Shown: positions 1 through 18,631 of the stretch, one piece after another
Layout: each line of letters starts with the position of its first letter
Numbering within the stretch: position 1 is the first letter of the stretch
From: Mugil cephalus
Lineage: Eukaryota; Chordata; Actinopteri; Mugiliformes; Mugilidae
NCBI RefSeq assembly: GCF_022458985.1
Contig: NC_061781.1
Coordinates: forward strand, 19,437,001-19,501,000
DNA length: 64,000 nt
Reading direction: 5' to 3'
The notes under the pieces: model-generated
The model's input: the letters and a program-made list of their open reading frames with translations, nothing else
Told to the model about the DNA's origin: nothing
The model's database searches: none
Position numbers and translations under genes: made by a program

Positions 1-1061
1 AATCCTCAGTTTGAGGAGTTGCTGCTATTGCGTGTCTTTTACATTATCGTAAAATGAAAGTGCCGCCAGTGCAGTCATATTTGACCACTGAGCGCTTCAT
101 GAAATGAGTTCAATTCCCACAAACTCCTCGATTTATCAAACATAAATGCCCGTAAAACTGTTTGGACTCTCTTGTCTTACATGGATGTCTGTTGAGTTTT
201 GGAGCATCGGTGGCTCAAAACATGTCCAGTTTTCTGCATTTATGTTCTAACACCTTCCTCACGAACCGATCAGTTTACAGGCAAGAAATGTTATATCTTC
301 CACTCATTAAAAAATAACACATTTATAAAGCCTATTTTATGTATAAAATTCTACGCTTACACACACTAACATCAATGATCACCTCATTTAACTTACAATT
401 ATTGCGTATTCTTTGACGGTGCATCATATGTTAATAGTTAATAGGCAGTTTTTAATCCAAACCCTCATTAATATAACAGGAGCTTTCCGATAAATATTGC
501 AGCACTGCATTTTGGGATTTGGTGAGATAAGAAAATACTCAAGTAAAAATACCCCAGTATCTATATGTTGCTGGGGGCTATATGGCTACGAAGGGTGTAG
601 GTCCCTTTAAGAATCTATAGCAACGACCCTAAAACGCACATTTATGTGGCCAGATAAAAAAAAATAAAAAAAATAAAGGGATGTAAAAGGGGCCACAATA
701 AGCAGACTGGGCCCTCAGATTCAGATCACTGCGGTGATCTTAACATCCTCCACCTCGCTTACTGACAACAACCATGATGCTATATGTGTGATATGCGCAC
801 TGACGCCCAGCTGGCAAAATACGCGTAACCGTACCCTCAGTTACATAACGCCGACGATTCAAATCACACATAAAGATTAAAATCGGCGGCGTTCGTCCAC
901 ATCTGTCGATCTTTGTCTAATTTAAACACCAGCACGAAATCCGTCGATGATGCTGGCACCGTCCACCCCTTCATCACGCACAATAAAAACACACTCACAC
1001 ACAGATGGACCGCCACGGCCCCCCGCGGGGTGGTTAGAAATGGATAGAGAAGGTTACGTAC
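1..1061 (-). other. tspan7 intron 1 (partial)
   Basis: Sequence downstream of the tspan7 exon 1 donor. It is AT-rich with A-runs near 655-680. I see no exon, RNA gene or clear repeat in it. Confidence 0.6.
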
Positions 1062-1127
1062 CCAAAACACGAAGGAGTACACGATGAGGAGGGTTTTAAG
1101 GCAGGTGATGACCGGTTTGGTCTCCAT
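1062..1127 (-). CDS. tspan7: tspan7-type tetraspanin, first coding exon only
   Basis: The exon encodes METKPVITCLKTLLIVYSFV followed by FW (22 codons). This matches what I recall of the start of mammalian TSPAN7, which has a few extra residues before this methionine. It covers the cytoplasmic N-terminus and most of the first transmembrane helix. The frame reads on past 1062, but that part is intron: a consensus donor (GTACGT on the minus strand, complement of 1056-1061) follows the Trp codon in phase 0, where the family continues with ITGVILL in exon 2. Tetraspanin-7 is a four-pass membrane protein of neurons and endocrine cells that organises membrane microdomains and binds PICK1. The remaining exons lie off the left edge, because the gene is transcribed leftward. 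About 60 bases of 5' UTR sit at 1128-1190. I am confident of the family and slightly less of the exact paralogue. Confidence 0.85.
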
Positions 1128-1642
1128 TGTGGACCTCCGTTAGAGCCGCTGTGGTGGTAGCGGAAAAAAACAGAAACGTCTCCACCGAGCTGTCGCGTTG
1201 CGCCCTGCGCTGATGCAGCCGCACGGCGTCACTAGAGCAGCCAGCAGGTTGCATTATGATCCGTGTAGTTTTTATTTAGCATCAAGTGAGATGATGAAAC
1301 AATGTTATGACAATGGAAAAAAACTGATAGGAAGCTGCCTATTAGTGCCACGCTGTTAAAGGTCATTTATTACAATTGAAAGACCTGCATTTAAAATGTT
1401 ATTTATGGACTAAAGAAACAATAATAAAGCAAACATTTTCTGTGACGGCGCATTAAAGTGCGTTTTACACAAAAATGCTGCAAAATGTTTATTTCAGTCA
1501 TCGTGCATTAATGTTTTGACTGTTTCCTCGATCAAACCACTTATTGATTGGTTTGTAAAAGCCCAGAAAATGCTTAGAAATGTTACCGCACAGAGGCCAT
1601 CATTATCACAGTGTAAACTGTGGAAAAGTCTGTGAAGGTCCC

Positions 1643-1688
1643 AGACTTATAGAGTTTTGAGAAAACCTTCTCAAAACTCTATAAATCT
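1643..1688. repeat. Inverted repeat, 21-nt arms, 4-nt loop
   Basis: Arm 1 is 1643-1663 and arm 2 is 1668-1688. They are reverse complements except for one position, separated by AACC. It lies in the gap upstream of tspan7, about 200 bases left of a Tc1 element. The surrounding 1190-1640 and 1690-1875 hold no gene I can support. Confidence 0.9.
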
Positions 1689-1877
1689 TATAATTTGAAG
1701 AGCAGTGAGACAAAGAGATGCTTTTTTTCTGATTCTTTGCCGAGTGTTTCAAAGACACACTGTTCGCTGTGTGGTTTCTGTAAGAAACTGTGTACGAATG
1801 TCTTAAGTATTCTGTAGCATAATTGTATGTCACGATTAGCATTTCTTGAGCTTTTAACACTATCACATAGACTCAAT

Positions 1878-2622
1878 TGCCACTTTATTAGGTACACATG
1901 TTCAATTGCTTGTCAACACAAACATCTAATCAGCCAATCTCATAGCTGCAATTGAATGCATTTAGGCATGTAGAGGTGATCAAGACAACTTGCTGAAGTT
2001 CAAACCGAGCATCAGAATGAGGAGGAGAGGAAAGTGACTTTGAACGTGGTGTGGTTGTTGGTGCCAGACGGGCTGGTCTGAGTATTTCAGAAACTGCTGA
2101 TTTACTGGGATTTTCACGTACAACCATCTCTAGGGTTTACAGAGAATGGTCCAAAAAAGAGGAAATATCCAGTGAGCAGCAGTTATGTGGATGTAAATAC
2201 CTTGTTGATGTGAAAGGTCAGAGGAGAATGGGCAGACTGGTTGGAGATGATAGAAAGGCAACAGTAACTCAAATAACCACTGTTCACAACCAAGGAATGC
2301 AGAATACAATCTCTGAACAACACACCAACCTTGAAGAAGATGGGCTACAGCAGCAGAAGACCACACCGGGTGCCACTCATGTCGGCTAAGAACAGGAAAC
2401 TGAGACTAAAGTTCACACAGGCTCAACAACACTGGACAATAGAAGACTGGAAAACTGTTGCCTGGTCTGACGAGTCTCGATTTCAGCTGTGACATTCAGA
2501 TGACAGGGTCAGAATTTGGGGTAAACAACATGAAAGCATGGGTCCATCCTGCTTTGTATCAACGGTTCAGGTGGTCCAACCTTTTACTTGCAAGGTGTAC
2601 CTAATGAAGTGGCCAGTGAGTG
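1878..2622 (+). mobile_element. Internally deleted Tc1/mariner-type DNA transposon
   Basis: The ends are inverted copies sharing CACTTYATTAGGTACAC (left near 1881-1897, right near 2594-2612 inverted). Inside, 2051-2190 encodes a Tc1-type helix-turn-helix segment (RAGLSISETADLLGFSRTT). About 2380-2560 encodes part of the catalytic core with the DESRF-type block and RIWGKQHESM, in a shifted frame and with at least one stop. The element is about 745 bp against roughly 1.2-1.6 kb for intact relatives. The C-terminal part of the transposase is missing, since the core runs almost straight into the right inverted repeat. It is an immobile remnant that could move only if supplied with transposase. 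Confidence 0.85.
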
Positions 2623-2835
2623 TAGTCTTCATGGAGATGCCATGAAAATCAATCTGTTGACATGCAGGCTTCATAGCTTATATTATGATGCTCTGAAGTT
2701 TGTTCTTAGCTCAAATGTCAACAGATTTATCTCTGGTAAGAAGAACGTGGACATTAAGGAAAAAGGGCTGTGTTTTGTTTTTACTGTTAAATTACAAATT
2801 TTAAGCATTCAATATCACTAAATATCACTGTGCTA

Positions 2836-3118
2836 CCCTGTTTGGCACCCCAAGTTGATAGGGGTCTTAGGGTGGTGGTGTGTTTTGTTTACATGTTCTT
2901 CCTCTACCTGTGTTGGTTTTCATCCAGCTCCAACCTCCTTCCCCAGTCCAAAGCCATGCATCTAACTTATATTTAGATTAATTAGTGATTAAATATGTGG
3001 ATGTGAGTGTGAATGGTTGTTTTTCGTCTCACACTCAATGCCAGAAGAGAGCTTTTCTTGGTTCTTCTTCAATTATTTGCCCTAAGAAGGATGCCTTAAA
3101 AGTTTAAGGCCTAAATAA
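2836..3118 (+). repeat. Dispersed fish repeat, LINE/SINE-like relic
   Basis: Contains diverged versions of blocks common in fish genomes: catgttcttcctctacctgt, cccagtccaaagccatgca, a ttagattaattagtgatt block and gtgagtgtgaatggttgt. The order and strand match the widespread repeat whose consensus I remember, but I cannot assign a named family. Divergence suggests an old copy. Confidence 0.6.
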
Positions 3119-4029
3119 AGTGTAAAAACAGTAATACATTATGTTTTATCAATATATTGAAATTATCACTCAAAGCATTTCCGTTCTCAGTGTGAGCGAT
3201 CGGCCGGCCAACGATTTGAACACTTATGATCTTAATGTACATAAAATAAACAGGCCTTGTACGCTCCTTAAATGGGACACGACCTTAGTTTTCATAACAA
3301 CAGGAAATATATGAGTAGACGAGGTTTCAGTGAGGATTATTCGTACCTTTTAATAAAAAAAAACATCCATGAGACCAGCGGCCACATCCTTTGAGGTTTA
3401 CTACATTTGTTCTGTGTCAACAGAACTAAAATTGAAAATAAGACCAACAAGACAACACAGACACACAATCAGTCACTACAAAACACAGAGTCCATTTCAA
3501 GTGTGGTCAGTCAGTAGTAAATACATTGAAAGTGCTTAAAACTGAGTTCTTTAAGACAAAGGGCCTCATGCAAGAGCAGGTTTGTTCAGAAATGTGCGGA
3601 AGGTCTGAATTGTGATACTTTAATTTGAATGAATATGCAGTCGAATCATGTTTTCCAACTCGCCGCCATCTGGGATTACCATGCTACAACAGGTGAGGTC
3701 ACATTAATGTTTTTTATATACCGGCATGGCGACAGCTTTCTGCTTAAAAGTATATAACTTTCGGTCTTATATCTTTCGACATATTTTGACTCACAGGAAG
3801 AGGCTAGCGGCAATGTGGCGACGAGATGAAGAGATTAAAACGATGGGAGAAAAACCTTAGTGTCAGTAACATATTTGAGGGGGTGATATGAAACATACAA
3901 CTCGTTAATGTATGATGACGAGTTCCACAAACGCAAGGCAACACCGTCCATGACTTTGGTTCCCAGCACCAAATTCACCAGGCTGATAGTGGACTCGAAT
4001 CTGCTGCATTTTCTTTTACGTATTTTCTT

Positions 4030-4062
<33 letters not shown>

Positions 4063-4360
4063 TACCATCAAGTAGTATCTAGTACAGGTCTAAACGGGTG
4101 ATTTATGTCTAAGTAACATCCACATGAATGCCAGGTCCAAACGTTTCCCAGCTAAACATCAAGTTGTGACAAGATGTTCAGTGTTATTCACTTCTCCTGT
4201 CTGTGGTTTTAATGTTGTGGCTGATCGATGTAAGTCTCACTAACTCTCCAGATTTTTAAAAAACTCTTCACATAAAAAAAATAATAAGGATAGTTTAAGG
4301 ACACACAAAAATGTTCTTGCATGAGGCCAAATCTGTACATAAAACTAAGGTACATTCCCT
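3119..4360. other. Gap between the repeat and the katnal1 3' end
   Basis: Holds a (GT)n microsatellite at about 4034-4061 and, near 4200-4235, a short stretch (gttttaatgttgtggctgat) resembling the end of another fish DNA transposon. No gene seen. Confidence 0.5.
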
Positions 4361-4369
4361 ATCTGTGTT

Positions 4370-4375
4370 TTTATT
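4370..4375 (-). terminator. Candidate katnal1 poly(A) signal
   Basis: AATAAA on the minus strand about 340 bases past the katnal1 stop codon. A typical position for a short 3' UTR covering about 4350-4716. Confidence 0.5.
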
Positions 4376-4716
4376 ATGCTGCATTATACATTAAAAGTTC
4401 ATGCCGGTCTTCCTCAAGTCTCTTGAGTCAGTCAGCAGCTGGATGATTGACATCTCTACGCTTACAGTCGGACCGGGGCAACAGCGAAGGGAAAAGGTGT
4501 GAAAGCACGGGAGCGCAGCAAAAGTTTTCATCGTTTTCTCCCTCAAAGGCACCGGTCTTCTGATGTGAACCCGAGCCCCCGTATAATCTCGATCCCTGAC
4601 GCGCTGCCCGCTTCACACACTGGAGTTCTCACCTCTTCAAGGGTTTCGACAATTTTCAAAGCTGTCACTCCTCCTTTCAAGGCTCGGCTCCCTTTGGGTC
4701 TAATCACCGCTGTTCT

Positions 4717-12746
<8,030 letters not shown>

Positions 12747-13180
12747 GCTGAATAATAGCTTAAAAAAAACACCAAGTTAACGCATTAAGACACTAAAACA
12801 ACAGTATGGTCATCCACATTTTAAATCGGATGGTGCAGCTCTTCAATGCTGGATGCGAATCTACTACTACATACACCCGGCGAAGCATGTTAGTAAAGCT
12901 AGCTGATGTCGGGACCGTGATTGCTTGTGGCTACGACGACAAGAAATCATTCTGATTATCTTAATCTACACCAGTGTTTGTCTCAACGTCGGTAGCTCTT
13001 CGCTAGCTTGGCTGCTAGGCCACGGACAGAAAACTAAACCAATCTTGTGTCAATAAATAAACGCTACTTAATCCCCGCGCAGCGTGCCTAAAAGAAATGC
13101 ACATATAAACAAAGACGAGCGACCAAAGGAGCTGGACTACGTTTTAACTAACGCGTTCGAGTTGTAAATAGTTCACGTAC

Positions 13181-13250
13181 CTGCATGAAAAGCGCTTGTT
13201 TGTGTGGTTCTTTTTGAATCAGAGGTCTAGCATTGAGGACGGTGTTACCA
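13181..13250 (-). other. katnal1: katnal1 5' non-coding exon and promoter area
   Basis: A strong donor (CAG then GTACGTGAA on the minus strand, exon edge 13181) lies upstream of the acceptor at 12748-12749 that precedes the start codon. The exon's 5' end is not defined by sequence, so 13250 is approximate. A plus-strand ATG at 13250 opens only a short ORF with no recognisable family. Confidence 0.6.
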
Positions 13251-13914
13251 TGGCCGCAGAGAGACGCCGTGTGAAGAATACAGACAGATCGGTTACCGTG
13301 CTGCTTTCACGGTCCAGTTGCAAGCTGGTAGATAAAACAATTCGAGCGAGCACTGTTGGAAAAATAACGTTATGCCAACACTGTTTCGCTACAGGATTAG
13401 TTTAATAGACACCGTAGAATATTTTAACTTAACCAAGGGAATTCATTTTTTAGCTTTTTTAAATATAAAACAGGTGTCGGCGCAAGCTTTTAAACGGAAA
13501 CACCTGCTATTTTACGTGATTTGATAAATGCACCACCAGAGAAATTGCAATGCACACAATGTCCGCTAGTCGTCGCTGAAATGCGCCTAAAAATTGCCAA
13601 CTCCACATTGATTCAGTCAATGTATGTTACTGTTTCAGAAGTCTCATCCAAAAAAAACTGCACTATACAGTATAAGATTAACACAATTCATTAAATATCA
13701 TTATTTCAGTGTGACTTCAAATAACCATTACTAATACTTAATAACACATAATAATAATACATTCAAGCTAAGAAAAACTGATCAGATGAATCAAAAGAGT
13801 TGAATAAAAAACTTATTTCCCACTAAATTACAAAATATATAAGTAAATGCAGTATGTTAAATTATGTAATAGGAGCAACCACAGAGATGTTAAATTATGA
13901 TATAGATACAAGTT
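13251..13914. other. katnal1 - rab33b gap
   Basis: AT-rich spacer of about 650 bases between the katnal1 promoter area and the rab33b 3' end. No gene or clear repeat. Confidence 0.5.
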
Positions 13915-13920
13915 TTTATT
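13915..13920 (-). terminator. Candidate rab33b poly(A) signal
   Basis: AATAAA on the minus strand about 770 bases past the stop. A second copy lies at 14383-14388, so two 3' UTR lengths are possible. Confidence 0.4.
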
Positions 13921-14689
13921 GGTTTACAGTGTTACATTGTCACACACCTTCATACTGTTGAAAAGAGTTTGCTTTTTTGCACACATGCAACGTGATTATA
14001 TAATCATCAGTCAGCTGTGAATTCTTTATCTTGATTTCAAGGAACACTGAGTTTGTTTTCAGTCATGCTTATTCAAGAGAACAATGTGGATTTGCCTTTT
14101 TTGTCCCAAAAGCTTGTCGGTTAGGTTTTTGGTATTGACGAAGTCCCTCCACAAAACTATATATGCAAATGGGAGGACACAAAAACATCCAAATCCCTCA
14201 CTGCTACATTCAAAACTAAAATATCCCTTCTTTAAAAAAAAAAAAAAAAGATTGCATTTTTTTCACAGCTTCAGTTTATCTTATTGGACCCTTTACACAC
14301 ACAGAAATTCTTTAATTTACTGCTTCTATTGTGTTCTGTAGATACGTTGTAGTGCTATGATGCTGCTGATTATTGCACGTCATTTATTTTGCTACTAAAG
14401 TGCATTCTGTAATGCTGTTGTTGTTTATGTGCAGTTTAAAATACTTGACATACCTCCATATCCATTCATGCATGAACACATTGGTTTAATACTGTGCAAA
14501 CCTATAGGGCTACGATGTCAAAGCTGTGCCTCACATCACGCAGGGAAGTTTGTAAAATCATTGGAAGCTTCCGTCCTTCAGTCTCAGTGTTGAGAAGCTT
14601 CGTTCAACGGTGCTTTCCTCAGCACTACCCCTGAAGGCTTCAGCAGCCTTTGAACACACTCAGTACATCTACGTGGGATGTAGGTGACC

Positions 14690-16172
14690 TCAGCATTGAC
14701 AAATTGACGCTTCCTCCTGTCTTTGGTTCCACAGATGCCTGATGTTGTTCTCGCTCGGCTGCTTTAGTCTCAGTGGCTTGTGGCTCTTCAGTCTGTAAGC
14801 TAAAGTGAGAAAGATTGCATCGACGTTTTCCTTCTCGCCGGGGTCCTTGGCCGACGTCTCGAACAGCGGGAAGTTGTAGCTGTCGGCGAGGCACTGGGCT
14901 GCGGACGTGGGCACCTCCCGGCGCTCCCTTAGGTCACACTTGTTTCCCACCATGATGCGGGGCACCAGGGGCCCCACGCAGTGTCGGCTGCACTCCTCAA
15001 TCCACTCGGGGATGCTCTGGAAGGAGGTGAGGCTCGTGACGTCGTACACGAAGATGACGGCGTGAACGCTGCGGTAGTAGTGCTCCACCATGCTTTTTCT
15101 GAATCGCTCCTGACCTGCGGTGTCCCAGATCTGCAACTGGCACAGCAGAAACACAAGTTTACGTAACTAGATGCTGTTTACAGAATAAAACCAGCGTGTT
15201 TCTATGCTATTCGGATTGTCAGCCGATCACAACTGTGCTGCTCAGCTCCACATATTTCTTTTTTAAAAAGCCCAATTAATCAATATAAGTGTGGAGAATT
15301 AAAGAGTGCAATTTCTTATAGTGTGTCTTAGGCACAGGGTAAGACACAAGCATGTGTGCAGGTGAGAATATATTGGTGTTTTTGGGTACACAGACATACT
15401 AAATCATTGCATACATAATCATTGCGTATCAATTATTTGCGTTTCTTCGTATTTGTTGACAGTTACAAATATGGAGAATACAAAAGTCACAAGCAACAGA
15501 TGCATATTTTAGTATCAGGTTACATTACTGCTTCCTGGTTATACTGTTTGTTTGTTTGTTTTTTACACTGGATGCTGTTTGAATGTTGTGCTGTGCAAAA
15601 TAGTGCATCTTATTCATCTGTTTATTTTTACAGTGCACCCTTGCATGTCTTTTAGTGCTTTTATTCTTGTGTGTTTTTATTACACTTTTTAAATGGCACT
15701 TTAATGATGCTACTATAAAGTGCTTAGTGATAACTGTTAAGATGGTAGTAAATAAGTGGGCTAACAGCTGGTCAGTTTAAAAAGGTAGGCCAGTATTTCA
15801 CCATCTGCACGTTCACAGTCTGGTGCCACTTCTGAACGCAGACGTCAGTGCACTTTGCAAGGGAAAATGGTTCATTAAAATATAATTACGTGCGTTTGCC
15901 GGAGCTCGCCTCACCTTGATGCTCTCTCCATCCAGCTCCACCGTCCTCTCTCTGAAATCCACCCCGATGGTCGCCTCCGGGTTTTTCAGGAAAGTGCCCC
16001 CGCAGAACCGGTAAGTCAAACACGTCTTCCCCACATTTGAATCCCCTATGACGATTATCTTGAAAATCCGAGCGTTCCCACGGTCATAGTCGTGATGAGA
16101 GGAAAGCTCCAGGGAGTCATTTAGACTGAAAACAGTGTCAAATTCCTCTCCAGGTTTGTTTTCTATTGCCAT
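14690..16172 (-). CDS. rab33b: Rab33-family small GTPase (Rab33B-like), complete
   Basis: Two coding exons, 15915-16172 and 14690-15136, join in phase 0 to give 234 aa plus stop. All GTPase motifs are intact: P-loop GDSNVGKT, switch [13 protein letters not shown] and ETSAK. The protein ends CQC, a double-cysteine geranylgeranylation signal. Rab33 proteins sit on the medial Golgi, control retrograde traffic and recruit ATG16L1 to early autophagosomes. [18 protein letters not shown] and RLKSHKPL are closer to RAB33B than to RAB33A as I remember them. A fish-specific copy of either cannot be excluded. The single intron lies just before the WDTAGQ motif. The N-terminal extension before [10 protein letters not shown] is acidic and unlike the human sequences, as expected for this variable part. 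Confidence 0.85.
15137..15914 (-). other. rab33b intron
   Basis: A 778-bp intron, T- and A-rich, with several words such as agtgcttttattcttgtgtg. No exon or RNA gene is seen. Confidence 0.6.
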
Positions 16173-16414
16173 TTCTCATCTTCTCGCGGTCTGGAGGATA
16201 TTACGGCGACGAACTATCGCGAGAATACGAAAACCGACCAGTAGATGTCACTGGACGGCGCTGTCTTTTTTTTTGTATGTATGTATATGTATTTTGAAAA
16301 TTGACAAAATAACACATTCGTAACAGAGCAATAACATTGTTAACTGATCTTCTGTTTCTTTAACAGTTACATTCAATTTATATTGCACATTTATGTTTTT
16401 ATCACATCAGGAGA

Positions 16415-16560
16415 ATCAGATTGGCTGAGGACTTTGACTCCAGTCACTTTGCTCTTGTACAAAAACACAGAACTTAATTATATATATAAAAAAAGCGTAA
16501 AAATAAAACTGTACAGCATAAATTAGACCGAAGGAAATTAAAACTGAAAAATAAACGGCA
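16415..16560 (+). repeat. LINE-like 3'-tail relic, copy 1
   Basis: Shares gaatcag, ttggc, tttgactccagtcacttt and an A-rich tail with a second copy at 56194-56350. The family resembles the 'attgccaagtatg...aaggaatttgactc' tails common in fish. Confidence 0.5.
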
Positions 16561-17040
16561 AGAACATACAGTATGTGCTTATGTAGAGATTGATCATGTA
16601 AATGGTCATACCATATATGGTTATACCATATTTATTGCTTACAAAAAATTAAATGGACATATGCAACCTCAAAAAATACATGTACAAAACCTAAACTAAA
16701 AGGCTTATATTCGTAAATTTTAGTAATGTTGAAATAAAGATGTACTTTTTTCCAGTAACTGAATGTTATTTTTCTTTTTATTTAATAACTTGAAAGTATT
16801 CAAGCCTAAGCTGAATATTTAAAACCTCTATTGTGCTTTCAACCTTATTTAACACACTTTTGTAAAAAACGACACACGCACAGAATTGAAACTCTGCGGC
16901 AGACACAGAAGTTTATTTTGACACATACATCAAAACGGCTTTTTATAATCCACGACCAAAAACCCCTTCCACAAACACACACACACACACACACACACAA
17001 CACTTCAACTATCCATCATACAGAAACACAAATCAGGACC

Positions 17041-17223
17041 ACACTCATTTACCAGTTTATTAGGTACACCAAGAAAGATAATACTGCTTTATAGAACAAC
17101 CCTGTAAGAAGAGAACCATTATGAAGGTTACACTTCCAAGTTGTTAGAGGCTCTAATATTTTGTCTACAATATTTGTGTCATTGAGTGAAAACGCACCAC
17201 TAATAAACTGATAAGTGAGTGTA
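17041..17223. mobile_element. 183-bp Tc1-like MITE
   Basis: The ends are inverted: acactcatttaccagtttat on the left pairs with ataaactgataagtgagtgt on the right. The left end continues into ttaggtacacc, like the larger Tc1-type element at 1878-2622. There is no coding capacity. Confidence 0.7.
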
Positions 17224-18365
17224 GGGGTTACTTGGTGAGGACAATGGCTTTATAACAGCTTTAAAACATGCAGACATATCACCCTCAGATACAATAAAAA
17301 AAAACAAACAGATTTTTTTAATTTAAACATAGTTAAAAAAAAAAAACAGATAAGAAAACACATACACACATTCAATATTTCCAAATAAATTTCCATAAAA
17401 TGTATGATCAGTCACCAAAACAATCCAATCTTTACCACATCTAAAAAGAAAAGTCAATCATGGCAAACAGGCTTTCGCTGAAGCCTAAACCTGAGAGAGC
17501 GGACAGTACATTGGCTTCTAGATTTCAGACAGTAGTTTAACATCATCGTTTGGCTGCGAGGTCTCGATGCACGCGGACATAAAAAGGATTGTAGATCTTA
17601 AAGCCCTGTTTACGACCGGTTGTGTTTGAAGTCATAAACGTGAGGCACTTCAGCTGCCTGACATCAAATTCATGATTAACTCAACACATCGGCGTAATAT
17701 TAAGCACTTATTCAAGCTAGATAACATTTATTTGCAAATAGTTCGGTCACAAACACAGACTGAGTAAAAAAAAATTCGATGTACGTACAGTTTATTAGCC
17801 ACAGGGAGTAGTAGGTGGCAAGTGCAAACTGCTTTATGTACTGTTTGGTGTTAAATGTAGCTCTGGCGTGGCTTTGTCAATAAAAAAAAAAAAAAGATTT
17901 AACATTAAGAAGTAACATTAACCGAGTGTCTGAGCTTGGGTTTGGAGTGCACAAATTTTATTCAGTTAAAGTGGGAAGAGTATGTGTGTAAAAAGTAGGA
18001 AGCAACAGATGAAGACAGTGGTTCCCAAACCTTTTCTTCCAAGCTCCTCTTTTTTAGATATTACACTGCTAAGGAACAAAGCTCTCCTACTATACAGGTT
18101 GCAGAGTCAAGAGCAAGACAAAGGAACAGTTTGGGAACCACTGAATCATGGGAAGTGTAGGATTTAAAGTATTTTTGACCTAAGAGACAAACCAGGATAC
18201 ATTACTCAATGCTGTTGACCATTCTTTGCTAATGTGTCTCACACAATTTCTCCTCATACTCAAGTGTAATACTACATCTGTGTAGTATCCTCCTCTTAGC
18301 TGCCTTATCAATGTGGTACATGATGACGCATGACTCTCTCCTCTGTAGTGGAGCCCACTGCTATT

Positions 18366-18371
18366 TTTATT
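18366..18371 (-). terminator. Candidate kbtbd7 poly(A) signal
   Basis: AATAAA on the minus strand about 260 bases past the annotated stop. Confidence 0.4.
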
Positions 18372-18524
18372 GCGCAAACAATAAATATACAGACATCAAA
18401 TCGACCTTCATGTCGATGCCAACTGAAGAACGAAGCCTTTGCCTCCTGGCATCACTGAAAACCTGTAAGAGACCAGTAAAGCATGTAAAGACTTCCACTT
18501 CTGATCAGCTTGTGCTTTAGACGA

Positions 18525-18573
18525 CTGCACTTACATTGAATTAATACTGTGGCCTCTCCAGGCGGACAAACCC
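18525..18573 (-). other. kbtbd7: Possible alternative 3' coding exon of kbtbd7
   Basis: If CTG|GTAGCG (exon edge 18633) is used as donor and TTTACAG|GG (exon edge 18573) as acceptor, the tail becomes DENWVGLSAWRGHSINSM then stop at 18525-18527. That replaces the bare terminal Trp with an intact W-V-G-L motif. The intron would be only 59 nt and its donor is weak, so this is a hypothesis. Confidence 0.3.
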
Positions 18574-18631
18574 ACCCTGTAAATATCCATTAAATAAGTT
18601 AAACTTTCTTTTGACACACGTAGGCGTTTCG

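Larger units (their letters stand above)
16173..18365. other. rab33b - kbtbd7 gap
   Basis: About 2.2 kb with a LINE-tail relic (about 16415-16560), a (CA)n microsatellite (about 16974-16999) and a short Tc1-like MITE (17041-17223). The rest is AT-rich. The part near 18000-18365 may be kbtbd7 3' UTR. Confidence 0.5.

Noticed and set aside
13196-13405. Plus-strand ORF with a fair ATG context (13250) in the katnal1 promoter
   Set aside because: Short, no recognisable motif, and it overlaps the katnal1 5' exon. A divergent transcript is possible but unsupported.
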